64,000 nucleotides of DNA from Streptomyces filamentosus (GTDB lineage: Bacteria > Actinomycetota > Actinomycetes > Streptomycetales > Streptomycetaceae): contig NZ_BNBE01000001.1 in NCBI RefSeq assembly GCF_014654895.1, forward strand, positions 744,001 through 808,000, in the 5' to 3' direction. A program made the position numbers and the translations under genes. Below, piece by piece: positions 41,016-48,962 of the stretch (the first letter of the stretch is position 1; each line of letters starts with the position of its first letter). The notes beneath the pieces were generated by a model. That model ran no database searches, was not told the DNA's origin, and saw nothing but the letters and a program-made list of their open reading frames with translations.

Positions 41016-43559
41016 TCAGGTCACCGCGTGGGCCGGCAGGTCGGCCGGGGGCGGGGCGCCGCCGAGGGCGGCCCGCAGCGTGAGGACCATGGTCAGTCCC
41101 CCGCCGGGGGTGTCCTCGGCGCTGATCGTGCCGCCCATGGCCTCCACGAAGCCGCGGGCGACCGCGAGGCCGAGGCCGACGCCGGAGCCGCGCGGGGCGT
41201 CCCCGAAGCGCTGGAAGGGCTCGAAGATGCCGTCCTTGGACTCGTCCGGGACGCCGGGGCCGCGGTCCACCACCCGCAGCTCGACGCGGTCGCCGAGGGC
41301 ACTGGCGGCGACGGCGACGGGCACGCCGTCGGGGCTGTACTTCACGGCGTTCTCGACGATGTTGGCCACGGCCCGTTCGAGCAGTCCCTTGTCGACCTGG
41401 ACCATGGGCAGGGTCTCGGGCACGTCGGCCTCGGCGCTGCCGTCGGGGACCCCGCCCAGGGCCATGGGGACGACCTCGTCGAGGTCGACGGCGCGGATGA
41501 GCGGGGTGACGGTGCCGGTCTGGAGGCGCGACATGTCGAGGAGGTTGCCGACGAGGTGGTCGAGCCGGTCGGCGCCGGCCTCGATGCCTTCGAGGAGCTC
41601 GGCGCGGTCCTCCTCGGACCACTCGACGTCGTCGGAGCGCAGCGAGGAGACGGACGCCTTGATGCCGGCCAGCGGGGTCCGCAGGTCGTGGCTGACGGCG
41701 GCGAGCAGGGAGGTGCGGATCTTGTTGCCCTCGGCCAGCTTGCGGGCCTCCTCCGCCTCCCCGACCAGCCGCTGCCGGTCCAGGACGACCGCCGCCTGCG
41801 CGGCGAAGGCGCCCAGCACCCGGCGGTCCTCGGCGGGCAGCACCCGGCCGCTGAGGGCGAGCGCGAGGTGGTCGCCGACCGGCATGTCCACGTCGGCGTC
41901 CTCGGGCCGGCGGGCGGGGTGGGGGCCGACGGTGGCGGCGTGAGTCCAGGGTTCGGTGCCGCCGGCCCGCTCCAGCAGGGCGACGGACTCCATGGAGAAG
42001 GTCTCGCGGACCCGTTCGAGGAGGGCGTCGAGGCTGGTCTCGCCGCGCAGCACGCTGCCCGCGAGGTAGGAGAGCACCTCGGACTCGGCGCGCAGCCGGG
42101 CGGCCTGGTGGGTGCGGCGGGCAGCGAGGTCGACGACGGAGGCGACGGCCATGGCGACGCCGAAGAAGACCGCGATGGCGACGATGTTCATCGGGTCGGC
42201 GATGGTGATCCGGTGGATCGGCGGGGTGAAGAACCAGTTGAGCAGCAGCGAGCCGACGGCGGCCGAGGCGAGCGCCGGCAGGAACCCGCCGAGCAGCGCG
42301 GAGGCCACGGTGAGCGCCAGGAAGAGCAGCATGTCGTTGGCGAGCCCGAGGTCCGCGTCGGTGTGGGTGAGGGCCAGGGAGAGGAGGACCGGGGCGGCGA
42401 CGCCGACGAGCCAGCCGCCGATGATCCGCGCGCGGCCGAGCCGGGCCCCGCGGGCCACCGGCAGGCCGCGGCCCTTGGCGACCTCGCCGTGGGTGACGAT
42501 GTGGACGTCGAGGTCGGGACCGGACTCGCGGGCGACGGTCTGGCCGACGCCGGGGCCGAGGACGTACTGCCAGGAGCGGCGGCGGCTGGAGCCGAGGACG
42601 ATCTGGGTGGCGTTGACCCCGCGGGCGAAGTCCAGGAGGGCGTCCGGTATGTCGTCGCCGACGACGTGGTGGAAGGTGCCGCCCAGGTCCTCGACGAGGG
42701 TCCGCTGGACCGCCAGCTCCTTCGGCGAGGCCGAGGTGAGGCCGTCGCTGCGGGAGATGTAGACGGCGAGCACCTCGCCGCCCGCGCCCTTCTCGGCGAG
42801 CCGGGTGGCGCGCCGTATCAGGGTGCGGCCCTCGGGTCCGCCGGTGAGGCCGACGACGATCCGCTCGCGGGCCTGCCAGGTGGAGCGGATGTTGTGCTCG
42901 CCCCGGTACTGCCGCAGGTACTCGTCGACCCGGTCGGCGGTCCACAGCAGGGCCAGCTCGCGCAGGGCCGTGAGGTTGCCGGGGCGGAAGTAGTTGGAGA
43001 GGGCCGCGTCGACCTTGTCGGGCTTGTAGACGTTGCCGTGCGCCATGCGGCGGCGCAGCGCCTGCGGCGACATGTCGACCAGCTCGATCTGGTCGGCCCG
43101 TCGGACCACCTCGTCGGGGACCGTCTCCTGCTGCCGCACGCCGGTGATCGACTCCACGACGTCGCCCAGCGACTCCAGGTGCTGGATGTTGACGGTGGAG
43201 ACGACGTCGATGCCGGCCGCGAGGAGCTCCTCGACGTCCTGCCAGCGCTTGGGGTTGCGGGAGCCGGGGACGTTGGTGTGGGCGAGCTCGTCGACGAGGG
43301 CGACGGCGGGGCGGCGGGCGAGGACGGCGTCCACGTCCATCTCCGTGAAGGAGGTGCCCCGGTAGTCGATGGTCCGGCGCGGGACCGTCTCCAGCCCGTG
43401 CAGCAGCACCTCGGTGCGCGGCCGGCCGTGGTGCTCGACGAAGGCGACGGCGCAGTCGGTGCCGCGCTCCACCCTGCGGTGGGCCTCGGCGAGCATCGCG
43501 TACGTCTTGCCCACGCCGGGCGCCGCGCCGAGGTAGATCCGAAGCTTGCCACGTCCCAT
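41016..43559 (-). CDS. kdpD: Sensor kinase KdpD
   Basis: 847 residues, slightly shorter than the E. coli protein. The KdpD N-terminal domain has the Walker-type loop GAAPGVGKTY (about 11-20) and the DELAHTN motif. A universal-stress-like domain spans about 235-360 (the c-di-AMP-binding region in several bacteria), then four membrane segments (about 385-480), a GAF-like domain, HisKA with His624 in VSHDLRTPL, and HATPase_c (NIVENAVKYS, GVGLGLAV). It senses potassium and turgor and phosphorylates KdpE. It lies next to KimA-like and RCK genes rather than kdpFABC, which places several potassium-control elements together. Confidence 0.94.
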   Translation of the reverse strand: MGRGKLRIYLGAAPGVGKTYAMLAEAHRRVERGTDCAVAFVEHHGRPRTEVLLHGLETVPRRTIDYRGTSFTEMDVDAVLARRPAVALVDELAHTNVPGSRNPKRWQDVEELLAAGIDVVSTVNIQHLESLGDVVESITGVRQQETVPDEVVRRADQIELVDMSPQALRRRMAHGNVYKPDKVDAALSNYFRPGNLTALRELALLWTADRVDEYLRQYRGEHNIRSTWQARERIVVGLTGGPEGRTLIRRATRLAEKGAGGEVLAVYISRSDGLTSASPKELAVQRTLVEDLGGTFHHVVGDDIPDALLDFARGVNATQIVLGSSRRRSWQYVLGPGVGQTVARESGPDLDVHIVTHGEVAKGRGLPVARGARLGRARIIGGWLVGVAAPVLLSLALTHTDADLGLANDMLLFLALTVASALLGGFLPALASAAVGSLLLNWFFTPPIHRITIADPMNIVAIAVFFGVAMAVASVVDLAARRTHQAARLRAESEVLSYLAGSVLRGETSLDALLERVRETFSMESVALLERAGGTEPWTHAATVGPHPARRPEDADVDMPVGDHLALALSGRVLPAEDRRVLGAFAAQAAVVLDRQRLVGEAEEARKLAEGNKIRTSLLAAVSHDLRTPLAGIKASVSSLRSDDVEWSEEDRAELLEGIEAGADRLDHLVGNLLDMSRLQTGTVTPLIRAVDLDEVVPMALGGVPDGSAEADVPETLPMVQVDKGLLERAVANIVENAVKYSPDGVPVAVAASALGDRVELRVVDRGPGVPDESKDGIFEPFQRFGDAPRGSGVGLGLAVARGFVEAMGGTISAEDTPGGGLTMVLTLRAALGGAPPPADLPAHAVT

Positions 43560-43660
43560 GGACCGACCATACGTCGGGCCGATCGGACATTCCGTACGCG
43601 GAGGAACACCCCGGTGCGGTATTGACGTGATTCTGATGCGCCTCCGCGGGGGCCCGGCCC

Positions 43661-44389
43661 TCAGCCCTCGGTTATCTCGCCGTCGCGGAGCTCCAGGACC
43701 CGGTCGGCGAGGCCGAGGAGCTGGTGGTCGTGGGTGGCGACGAGCGCGGTGCAGCCCTCGCTGCGGACCACGGCCCGCAGCAGCTCCATCACGGCGAGGC
43801 CGGTCTCGGCGTCGAGCTGGCCGGTGGGCTCGTCGGCGATGAGCAGGGCCGGCCTGTTGGCGAGAGCGCGGGCGATGGCGACGCGCTGCTGCTGGCCTCC
43901 GGAGAGCTCGCCGGGGCGCTGGCCCGCGTGGTCGGCGAGGCCGACGAGGGCGAGGAGGAGGGCGACCCGCTCCTCGCGCTCGGCGGGGTCCGCCTTGCGC
44001 AGCCGCAGGGGGACGCCGACGTTCTCGGCGGCGGAGAGGATGGGCAGCAGGCCGAAGGACTGGAAGATGAAGCCGATGCGGTCCCGGCGCAGCTCCAGGA
44101 GGCCGTCCTCGCCGAGGGAGGAGAGGTCGGTGCCGTCGATGACGATCCGCCCGGCGTCGGCGCTGTCGAGGCCGCCGACGAGGTTGAGCAGGGTGGTCTT
44201 GCCGGAGCCGGAGCGGCCCTTGAGGGCGACCAGCTCGCCCCGGGGGATCTCGAAGGAGACGCCCTTGAGGGCGTGGACGGCGGCCTCGCCCTCGCCGAAG
44301 GTACGGCGCAGGCCCTCCACCCGGATCATCGGTCCCGCGGCGGGACCCTCGGCGACGGCCGTCGCGGACCGCGTGCTGTTCTCGCTCAC
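43661..44389 (-). CDS. ABC transporter ATP-binding protein, MacB/LolD type
   Basis: 242 residues from the GTG at 44389 (VSENSTRSAT) with a GGAGGGGAG site; longer in-frame starts add unlikely sequence. Walker A is GRSGSGKTT, the signature is LSGGQQQRVAIARAL, Walker B is ALLIADEPT and the switch is ATHDHQLLG. The sequence is of the LolD/MacB kind that powers FtsX-like permeases. No permease gene is adjacent: kdpD lies downstream and a terminator region upstream. It is therefore an orphan ATPase whose partner must be elsewhere. Substrate unknown. Confidence 0.9.
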   Translation of the reverse strand: MSENSTRSATAVAEGPAAGPMIRVEGLRRTFGEGEAAVHALKGVSFEIPRGELVALKGRSGSGKTTLLNLVGGLDSADAGRIVIDGTDLSSLGEDGLLELRRDRIGFIFQSFGLLPILSAAENVGVPLRLRKADPAEREERVALLLALVGLADHAGQRPGELSGGQQQRVAIARALANRPALLIADEPTGQLDAETGLAVMELLRAVVRSEGCTALVATHDHQLLGLADRVLELRDGEITEG

Positions 44390-44665
44390 CCTGCGCTCCC
44401 CCTCCTCGAACACGTGCGCAAGCCAGTATGGTCGGCCGCCGCCGCCGAGACCAGGGTCCGGACCCCCGAGGAAACCCCGGTCTCCGGACGGCCGTCCCCG
44501 GTCTCCGGACGTCGTTCCCGTGAGGGGCGCTCTCAGGGGCGCGTACGGGCCTTCGGCCGCCGGTCGCCGCGCGCCCCCGGAAAAGGCCGGTGGGCCGCCG
44601 GCCGTACGGGATGCGTACGGCCGGCGGCCCACCGGACCTGATGCCCCGAAGGGTTCGGGGGCGCG
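44390..44665. other. Gap with 22-bp hairpin and short direct repeat
   Basis: It contains two copies of CCCCGGTCTCCGGACG-like sequence near 44474 and 44495, and a very strong hairpin at 44587-44635 that ends the DUF3710 operon. No gene is seen. Confidence 0.6.
44587..44635 (-). terminator. Terminator of thioesterase-dut-DUF3710 operon
   Basis: A perfect 22-bp stem pairs 44587-44608 with 44614-44635 around a 5-base loop, 30 bp past the DUF3710 stop. Confidence 0.85.
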
Positions 44666-45433
44666 TCAGCGGATCTCGGAGATCTCCGGGCCGCGCTGGA
44701 GCTGGCCCATGCCGCCGGAGAAGCGGGACCCGGCCTGCTCCTCCTGCTGCACGCCGTCCGGCACCATCTGGGCGTCGTTGGGCAGCTTGAGGACGATGGG
44801 GTCGCGGGGCGCCATCGGACCCTCGCCGCGGGTGACCACGGTGTCCCGCACGATCTGCTCCAGGAGGCCGGCCGCCTCGGGCTGCACCGCGCCCTGGCCG
44901 GAGATGACGCCGCGCAGGAACCAGCGCGGGCCGTCGACGCCGACGAAGCGCACGATCTGCACGCCGCGGTTGCCGTCGGGCAGCTGGACGGGGACCTGCG
45001 CGCGCAGCTCCCAGCCGAGCGGACCCTCGACCTCGTCGATCACGCCGCCCTGCTGGACGATCCCGGTGGCGATCTCCTCGCGGACCTCGCCCCAGATGCC
45101 CTCCTTCTTGGGCGCCGCGAACGCCTGGAGCTGTACGGCGCTGTCGCGCAGCACGATGGTCGCGGCGACGATCGCGTCGCCGGCCACCTCCACGCGGAGC
45201 TCCATGCCCTCGACACCGGGCACGTAGAGGCCGCCGAGGTCGACGCGGCCCTCTTCGGGCTTGGCGACCTCGGAGATGTCCCAGGGCCCGTCGGGCCGGG
45301 GCGCCGGCGGAAGGTTCACCTTGCGCGGCTGGTCGGCCGCGTCCGCGGCGTCCTCGCCGGCCACGGCGTCGACGACCTGCTCGGCCTCGCCCGCCTCACC
45401 GGCGGCACCGCTCTTCTTGCGACGTCCGAACAC
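44666..45433 (-). CDS. DUF3710 protein
   Basis: 255 residues from the GTG at 45433 (VFGRRKKSG) with AAGGA upstream. The acidic N-terminus of about 50 residues is variable. The conserved DUF3710 core follows: GPWDISE, RVDLGGLYVPG, GIWGEVREEI and the later WFLRGVISG, ending with PIVLKLP. It is cytoplasmic with unknown function. It begins one base after the dut stop, so it is in the dut operon. The same pair occurs in mycobacteria (Rv2696c next to dut). Confidence 0.9.
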   Translation of the reverse strand: MFGRRKKSGAAGEAGEAEQVVDAVAGEDAADAADQPRKVNLPPAPRPDGPWDISEVAKPEEGRVDLGGLYVPGVEGMELRVEVAGDAIVAATIVLRDSAVQLQAFAAPKKEGIWGEVREEIATGIVQQGGVIDEVEGPLGWELRAQVPVQLPDGNRGVQIVRFVGVDGPRWFLRGVISGQGAVQPEAAGLLEQIVRDTVVTRGEGPMAPRDPIVLKLPNDAQMVPDGVQQEEQAGSRFSGGMGQLQRGPEISEIR

Positions 45434-45434
45434 G

Positions 45435-45947
45435 TCACTGTCCTTCCCGGTCGGATACGACCGAAGCGTATCGATTCCCACCCGTCGTGCCGTCCACGGC
45501 GGCATGACCGCCGGTGGACCCGAAGCCCCCCTCGGCCCGCGCCGAGCCGGGAAGCTCCGCCACCTCGTGGAAGCGCACCTTCTCGACCTGCTGGACGACC
45601 AGTTGGGCAATCCGGTCGAACCGTTCGAACCGGACGCTCTCGCGCGGGTCGAGATTGACCACGATCACCTTGATCTCTCCACGGTACCCGGCATCCACCG
45701 TCCCCGGGGCATTCACGAGCGCGACTCCGCAGCGCGCGGCCAGTCCGGAGCGCGGGTGGACGAAGGCGGCGTAGCCGTCCGGGAGGGCGAGGGAGACGCC
45801 GGTGGGCAGCACGGCGCGCTCTCCGGGGGCGAGGACGGCGGCCTCGGTGGTGACGAGGTCGGCGCCGGCGTCGCCGGGGTGGCCGTAGGCCGGGATCGGC
45901 ACGTCGGGGTCGACCCGGCGGATCAGGACGTCGACGGGAGCACGCAT
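45435..45947 (-). CDS. dut: dUTP diphosphatase
   Basis: 170 residues. The five trimeric dUTPase motifs are seen: GDAGADLV, HPRSGLAA, GTVDAGYRGEI, FDRIAQLVV and the C-terminal GGFGSTGG. It hydrolyses dUTP to dUMP, limiting uracil in DNA and supplying dTMP synthesis. The ATG overlaps the thioesterase stop by one base (TGATG) and DUF3710 follows after one base, so the three genes are translated as a unit. Length and motifs are normal. Confidence 0.96.
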   Translation of the reverse strand: MRAPVDVLIRRVDPDVPIPAYGHPGDAGADLVTTEAAVLAPGERAVLPTGVSLALPDGYAAFVHPRSGLAARCGVALVNAPGTVDAGYRGEIKVIVVNLDPRESVRFERFDRIAQLVVQQVEKVRFHEVAELPGSARAEGGFGSTGGHAAVDGTTGGNRYASVVSDREGQ

Positions 45948-46531
45948 CAGGGGTTCACCTCGAAGGCGCGGGCGCGCCGGACCTGGTCGGGGTCGGACAT
46001 GGCGGCCTCGATCTCCTCCGGCCGGCCGTTGTCGATGAAGTGCTCGACCTTGACCTCGACGAACACGGCGTCGGCGCGGACGGCGACGGGGCCGTCGGGT
46101 CCGCCGACGCGGCCGGTGGCGGTCGAGTAGATCTTGCGGCCGTGGACGGCGGTGACCTCGCCCTGGAGGTGGAGGACGGTGCCGACGGGCACGGGCCGGC
46201 GGAAGTCGGTCTCCAGGCGGCCGGTCACGGCGATGACGCGGAGCAGCCAGTTCAGGGAGCCGAGGGTCTCGTCGAGCGCGGTGGCCAGCACGCCGCCGTG
46301 GGCGAGCCCGGGGGCGCCCTGGTGGTCGGGGGTCACGGTGAACTCGGCGGTGACGGTCACGCCCTCGCCCGCGCGGGCGTCGAGGTGGAGGCCGTGGGGC
46401 TGTCCGTCGCCGCACCCGAAGCAGTGCCCGTAGTGCGAGCCGAGCGGCTCGCCGGGGGCGGGCGCGTCCGGGTGGCGGGTCGGCGCCACGGCGTCGGCCG
46501 GCGGGGTGAGGGCGGCAGATGTTGCAGTCAC
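45947..46531 (-). CDS. PaaI-like hotdog thioesterase
   Basis: 194 residues from the GTG at 46531. The N-terminal third includes CFGCGDGQPHGLHL. The hotdog fold follows with the active-site segment HQGAPGLAHGGVLATALDE and RRPVPVGTVLHL. Members hydrolyse acyl-CoA thioesters. It is the first gene of the operon with dut and DUF3710, and is divergent from the DUF3093 gene. The link to nucleotide metabolism is probably only conserved synteny. Substrate unknown. Confidence 0.88.
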   Translation of the reverse strand: MTATSAALTPPADAVAPTRHPDAPAPGEPLGSHYGHCFGCGDGQPHGLHLDARAGEGVTVTAEFTVTPDHQGAPGLAHGGVLATALDETLGSLNWLLRVIAVTGRLETDFRRPVPVGTVLHLQGEVTAVHGRKIYSTATGRVGGPDGPVAVRADAVFVEVKVEHFIDNGRPEEIEAAMSDPDQVRRARAFEVNP

Positions 46532-46589
46532 AGGCGCAGACCTTACCCGCGCGGCCGGGCGGCGGTCGCGCCGTGCCAAGCTTGGACGC

Positions 46590-47105
46590 ATGCAGCCTTC
46601 CGCACCGACTCCCCCGTCCGGGGCCCCCGCTCCCGGTTCTCCCGCGTCCCCGGCGGCGCCGCGCTTCGACGAGCGGCTGGCCGTGCCCGGTTCCTGGTGG
46701 GTCATCGTCTGTCTGCTGGCGCTGTCCGGCGGTCTGATCACCTTCCCGCTGGGGACGGTGCCGCTGCTGGGCGGTCTGATCGTGGTGGGCGTGGCGGCCG
46801 GGGTGGCGGCGTCCTCGTACGGCTCGGCCCGGATCCGGGTGGTGGCCGGTTCGCTGGTGGCGGGCGAGGCCCGGGTGCCGGTGTCGGCGCTGGGGACGGT
46901 CGAGGTCCTCGACGAGGAGGAGGCGCGCGCCTGGCGCACGCACAAGGCCGATCCGCGCGCCTTCATGCTGATGCGGAGCTACGTGCCGCGGGCGGTGCGG
47001 ATCGTGGTGACGGATCCGGCGGACCCGACGCCGTACCTGTACTTGTCGACCCGGGACCCGGAAGGTCTGGCGGCGGCCGTGGAGGCGGTGCGGGAGGCGG
47101 CCTGA
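46590..47105 (+). CDS. DUF3093 membrane protein
   Basis: 171 residues from the ATG at 46590. A Pro/Ala-rich N-terminus of about 25 residues is followed by FDERLAVPGSWW and two closely spaced membrane segments (about 35-72). The soluble part includes ALGTVEVLDEEEARAWRTHKADPRAFMLMRSY cut by short loops, a hallmark of DUF3093, and ends with DPEGLAAAVEAV. Function is unknown. Its counterpart in M. tuberculosis (Rv2698) also lies next to dut. Single gene ended by the hairpin at 47120-47145. Confidence 0.9.
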   Translation: MQPSAPTPPSGAPAPGSPASPAAPRFDERLAVPGSWWVIVCLLALSGGLITFPLGTVPLLGGLIVVGVAAGVAASSYGSARIRVVAGSLVAGEARVPVSALGTVEVLDEEEARAWRTHKADPRAFMLMRSYVPRAVRIVVTDPADPTPYLYLSTRDPEGLAAAVEAVREAA

Positions 47106-47119
47106 GCCCTCTCCCGTGC

Positions 47120-47145
47120 GGAAGGCACTCGCGTGAGTGCCTTCC
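47120..47145 (+). terminator. Terminator after DUF3093 gene
   Basis: GGAAGGCACTC (47120-47130) pairs perfectly with 47135-47145 around GCGT. Confidence 0.8.
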
Positions 47146-47172
47146 CCTCCGGATCCGGTCGTCCGTCCGGGG

Positions 47173-47195
47173 CCGCTCCGGGCGGCCCGGAGCGG
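47173..47195 (-). terminator. Hairpin at end of EcsC-like gene
   Basis: CCGCTCCGGG (47173-47182) pairs perfectly with 47186-47195 around a 3-base loop, immediately beyond the stop of the minus-strand gene. Confidence 0.65.
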
Positions 47196-47196
47196 T

Positions 47197-48255
47197 CTAG
47201 AAGCCCAGTTCCTCGGGGTTCTCGGGCTGTGACAACGGGGGCAGCTCCACGAGCCGGTCCCAGGGGACCTGCCGGGCCCTGAGGTCCTTGCGGATGTGCC
47301 CGGCGAGCTTCTTGGTGTCGCGCCGGTTCATGACCGCGCCGACGGCCGCGCCCACCATGAAGGGGGTGAGGTTCGGCAGGTTGCGGACCATGCGCTTCAT
47401 GATCTGCTGGCGCAGTTCGCGTTTGAGCTGGCCGCCGAGGGCCGCGTTGACCGTCGTCGGCTTGGTGGGGTCGATGCCCCGCTCCTCGGCCCAGGAGGCC
47501 AGGTAGGCGGCCGAGCGCTGGGGCAGGGTGCCGGGCGGCCGCAGGCCGTACACCTCGTGGAGCTCGGCGATGAGCTTGAGCTCGATCGCGGCGACGCCGG
47601 TGATCTCCGCGGCCAGCTCGGCCGGCATGGCCGGCGGGACGGGGAGCATGGCGGCGGCGCCGATGCCCGCGCCGACGGTCGAGCTGGCGTTGGCCGCGCC
47701 GAAGACCAGCTTGTCGGCCAGCTCCTCGGGGCCGAGCCCGGGGAACTGCTTGCGGAGGGTCGCGAGGTCGCGGACGGGGACGCGCGGGGCCAGGTCGATC
47801 AGCCGGTCGGCCAGATAGCCGATGCCCGCCTTGGCTCCGTCTCCGCTCCGTTTCACGCCCTGTTTGACGCCTGCCACGCCGCGGCGGACGGCGTCGATGC
47901 GCGCGGCGTCGATCCTGACGCGGTCGAGCTGCGCGCGCGCCGGGTTGGCCAGCCGCCTGACGGCGCCCAGCCTGCCGTGACGGTCTCCGTCACGGTCCTC
48001 CGGTTCCGCGGGCTCCGGGGAGCCCTCGGGGTCCCGCTCCGCGGGGAGCGGTGCCCGGCCCCGTCCGGCGGCAGCTTCGAGCGAGGCCGTGGGGCCCCGC
48101 TCGTCGTCCGCCGTGCCGAGGGAGGGCAGGGGGGCGGCCTGCTCGGCTTCGGGTGCCTCCTGGGCGCCCTCTGTCGGGCCTGTGCCGCCCTTGTACGTCC
48201 GGGACCTCACGGGAAGGCCCAGACGCCGCTTCCGGGACGGTGTGTCGCCTGCCAC
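47197..48255 (-). CDS. Conserved hypothetical protein, possibly EcsC-like
   Basis: 352 residues. The first 100 are disordered and rich in Glu, Ala, Pro and Arg. The rest is helical with small-residue stretches (GAANASSTVGAGIGAAAMLP, ELAAEITGVAAIELKLIAEL) that recall EcsC-family membrane-associated proteins. A late LTPFMVGAAVGAVMNRRDTKKL segment could be a membrane helix. I cannot name an activity. It lies between DUF4193 and DUF3093, in conserved Streptomyces order, and is probably a separate transcript. Confidence 0.75.
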   Translation of the reverse strand: MAGDTPSRKRRLGLPVRSRTYKGGTGPTEGAQEAPEAEQAAPLPSLGTADDERGPTASLEAAAGRGRAPLPAERDPEGSPEPAEPEDRDGDRHGRLGAVRRLANPARAQLDRVRIDAARIDAVRRGVAGVKQGVKRSGDGAKAGIGYLADRLIDLAPRVPVRDLATLRKQFPGLGPEELADKLVFGAANASSTVGAGIGAAAMLPVPPAMPAELAAEITGVAAIELKLIAELHEVYGLRPPGTLPQRSAAYLASWAEERGIDPTKPTTVNAALGGQLKRELRQQIMKRMVRNLPNLTPFMVGAAVGAVMNRRDTKKLAGHIRKDLRARQVPWDRLVELPPLSQPENPEELGF

Positions 48256-48268
48256 GGCCGCGCCTGAC

Positions 48269-48565
48269 TCAGTCGCAGTCGCGGCAGATCGGCTGGCCGT
48301 TCTTCTCGCGCGCCAGCTGGCTGCGGTGGTGCACGAGGAAGCAGCTCATGCAGGTGAACTCGTCGGCCTGCTTGGGCAGGACCCGGACGGCCAGTTCCTC
48401 GTTCGAGAGGTCGGCGCCCGGGAGCTCCAGGCCCTCGGCGGCCTCGAACTCGTCGACGTCGACCGTGGAGGTCGACTTGTCGTTCCGGCGAGCCTTGAGT
48501 TCTTCGAGACTGTCCGAGTCGACGTCGTCGTCGGTCTTGCGTGGGGTGTCGTAATCCGTTGCCAT
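48269..48565 (-). CDS. DUF4193 zinc-ribbon-like protein
   Basis: 98 residues from the ATG at 48565, preceded by GGGGGAGAG. The N-terminal half is acidic (DDDVDSDSLEELKARRND). The C-terminal half has CMSCFLVHHRSQLA and CRDCD, four Cys in two CxxC pairs, which should bind a metal. It belongs to DUF4193, restricted to actinobacteria and small (about 100 residues). The exact role is unknown; nucleic-acid or protein binding is plausible. It stands beside cutS and the EcsC-like gene. Confidence 0.92.
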   Translation of the reverse strand: MATDYDTPRKTDDDVDSDSLEELKARRNDKSTSTVDVDEFEAAEGLELPGADLSNEELAVRVLPKQADEFTCMSCFLVHHRSQLAREKNGQPICRDCD

Positions 48566-48962
48566 GTCGCTCTCCCCCTCTGGGTGGTTGCGGGTGTCTC
48601 AGCGCACGTAACGCATGAGAGGTCGGACTTGTGCCCGACCTGAGGCGCAGATTTTGCCTCACATCAAGGTCTGTTACTCAATCGACACCCGTCCCGCTGC
48701 TCTCACGAGTGATCGGGTACGAGTGGCGAAGCGGACCGTACACGGTCCCGGGGGTACTTCCGTGGAGCGCCACCCCGTGTACTTTCCGCCGCGCGGGGCC
48801 CGGGAAACCCGGATTTTTCCCGGTTTTCCACCGGAATTCACGGTCACGGAGCGCGATCCCGCAGGCACTCGCCCTTGTGATCGATCACACATGACCGCCT
48901 GGGGACGGGGGCCGTCGAATTCCGCTCAAAGCGAACAGATCGGCCTCCGCCCCCGCAGTCTG
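48566..48962. other. Gap between DUF4193 and cutS
   Basis: 397 bases upstream of DUF4193 and downstream of cutS. It must hold the DUF4193 promoter. I see no gene, strong hairpin or repeat in it. Confidence 0.5.

Noticed and set aside
40957..43590. A 1106-residue frame extending KdpE upstream through kdpD.
   Set aside because: The extension is an off-frame reading of kdpD; KdpE starts at 40956 with a normal receiver domain.
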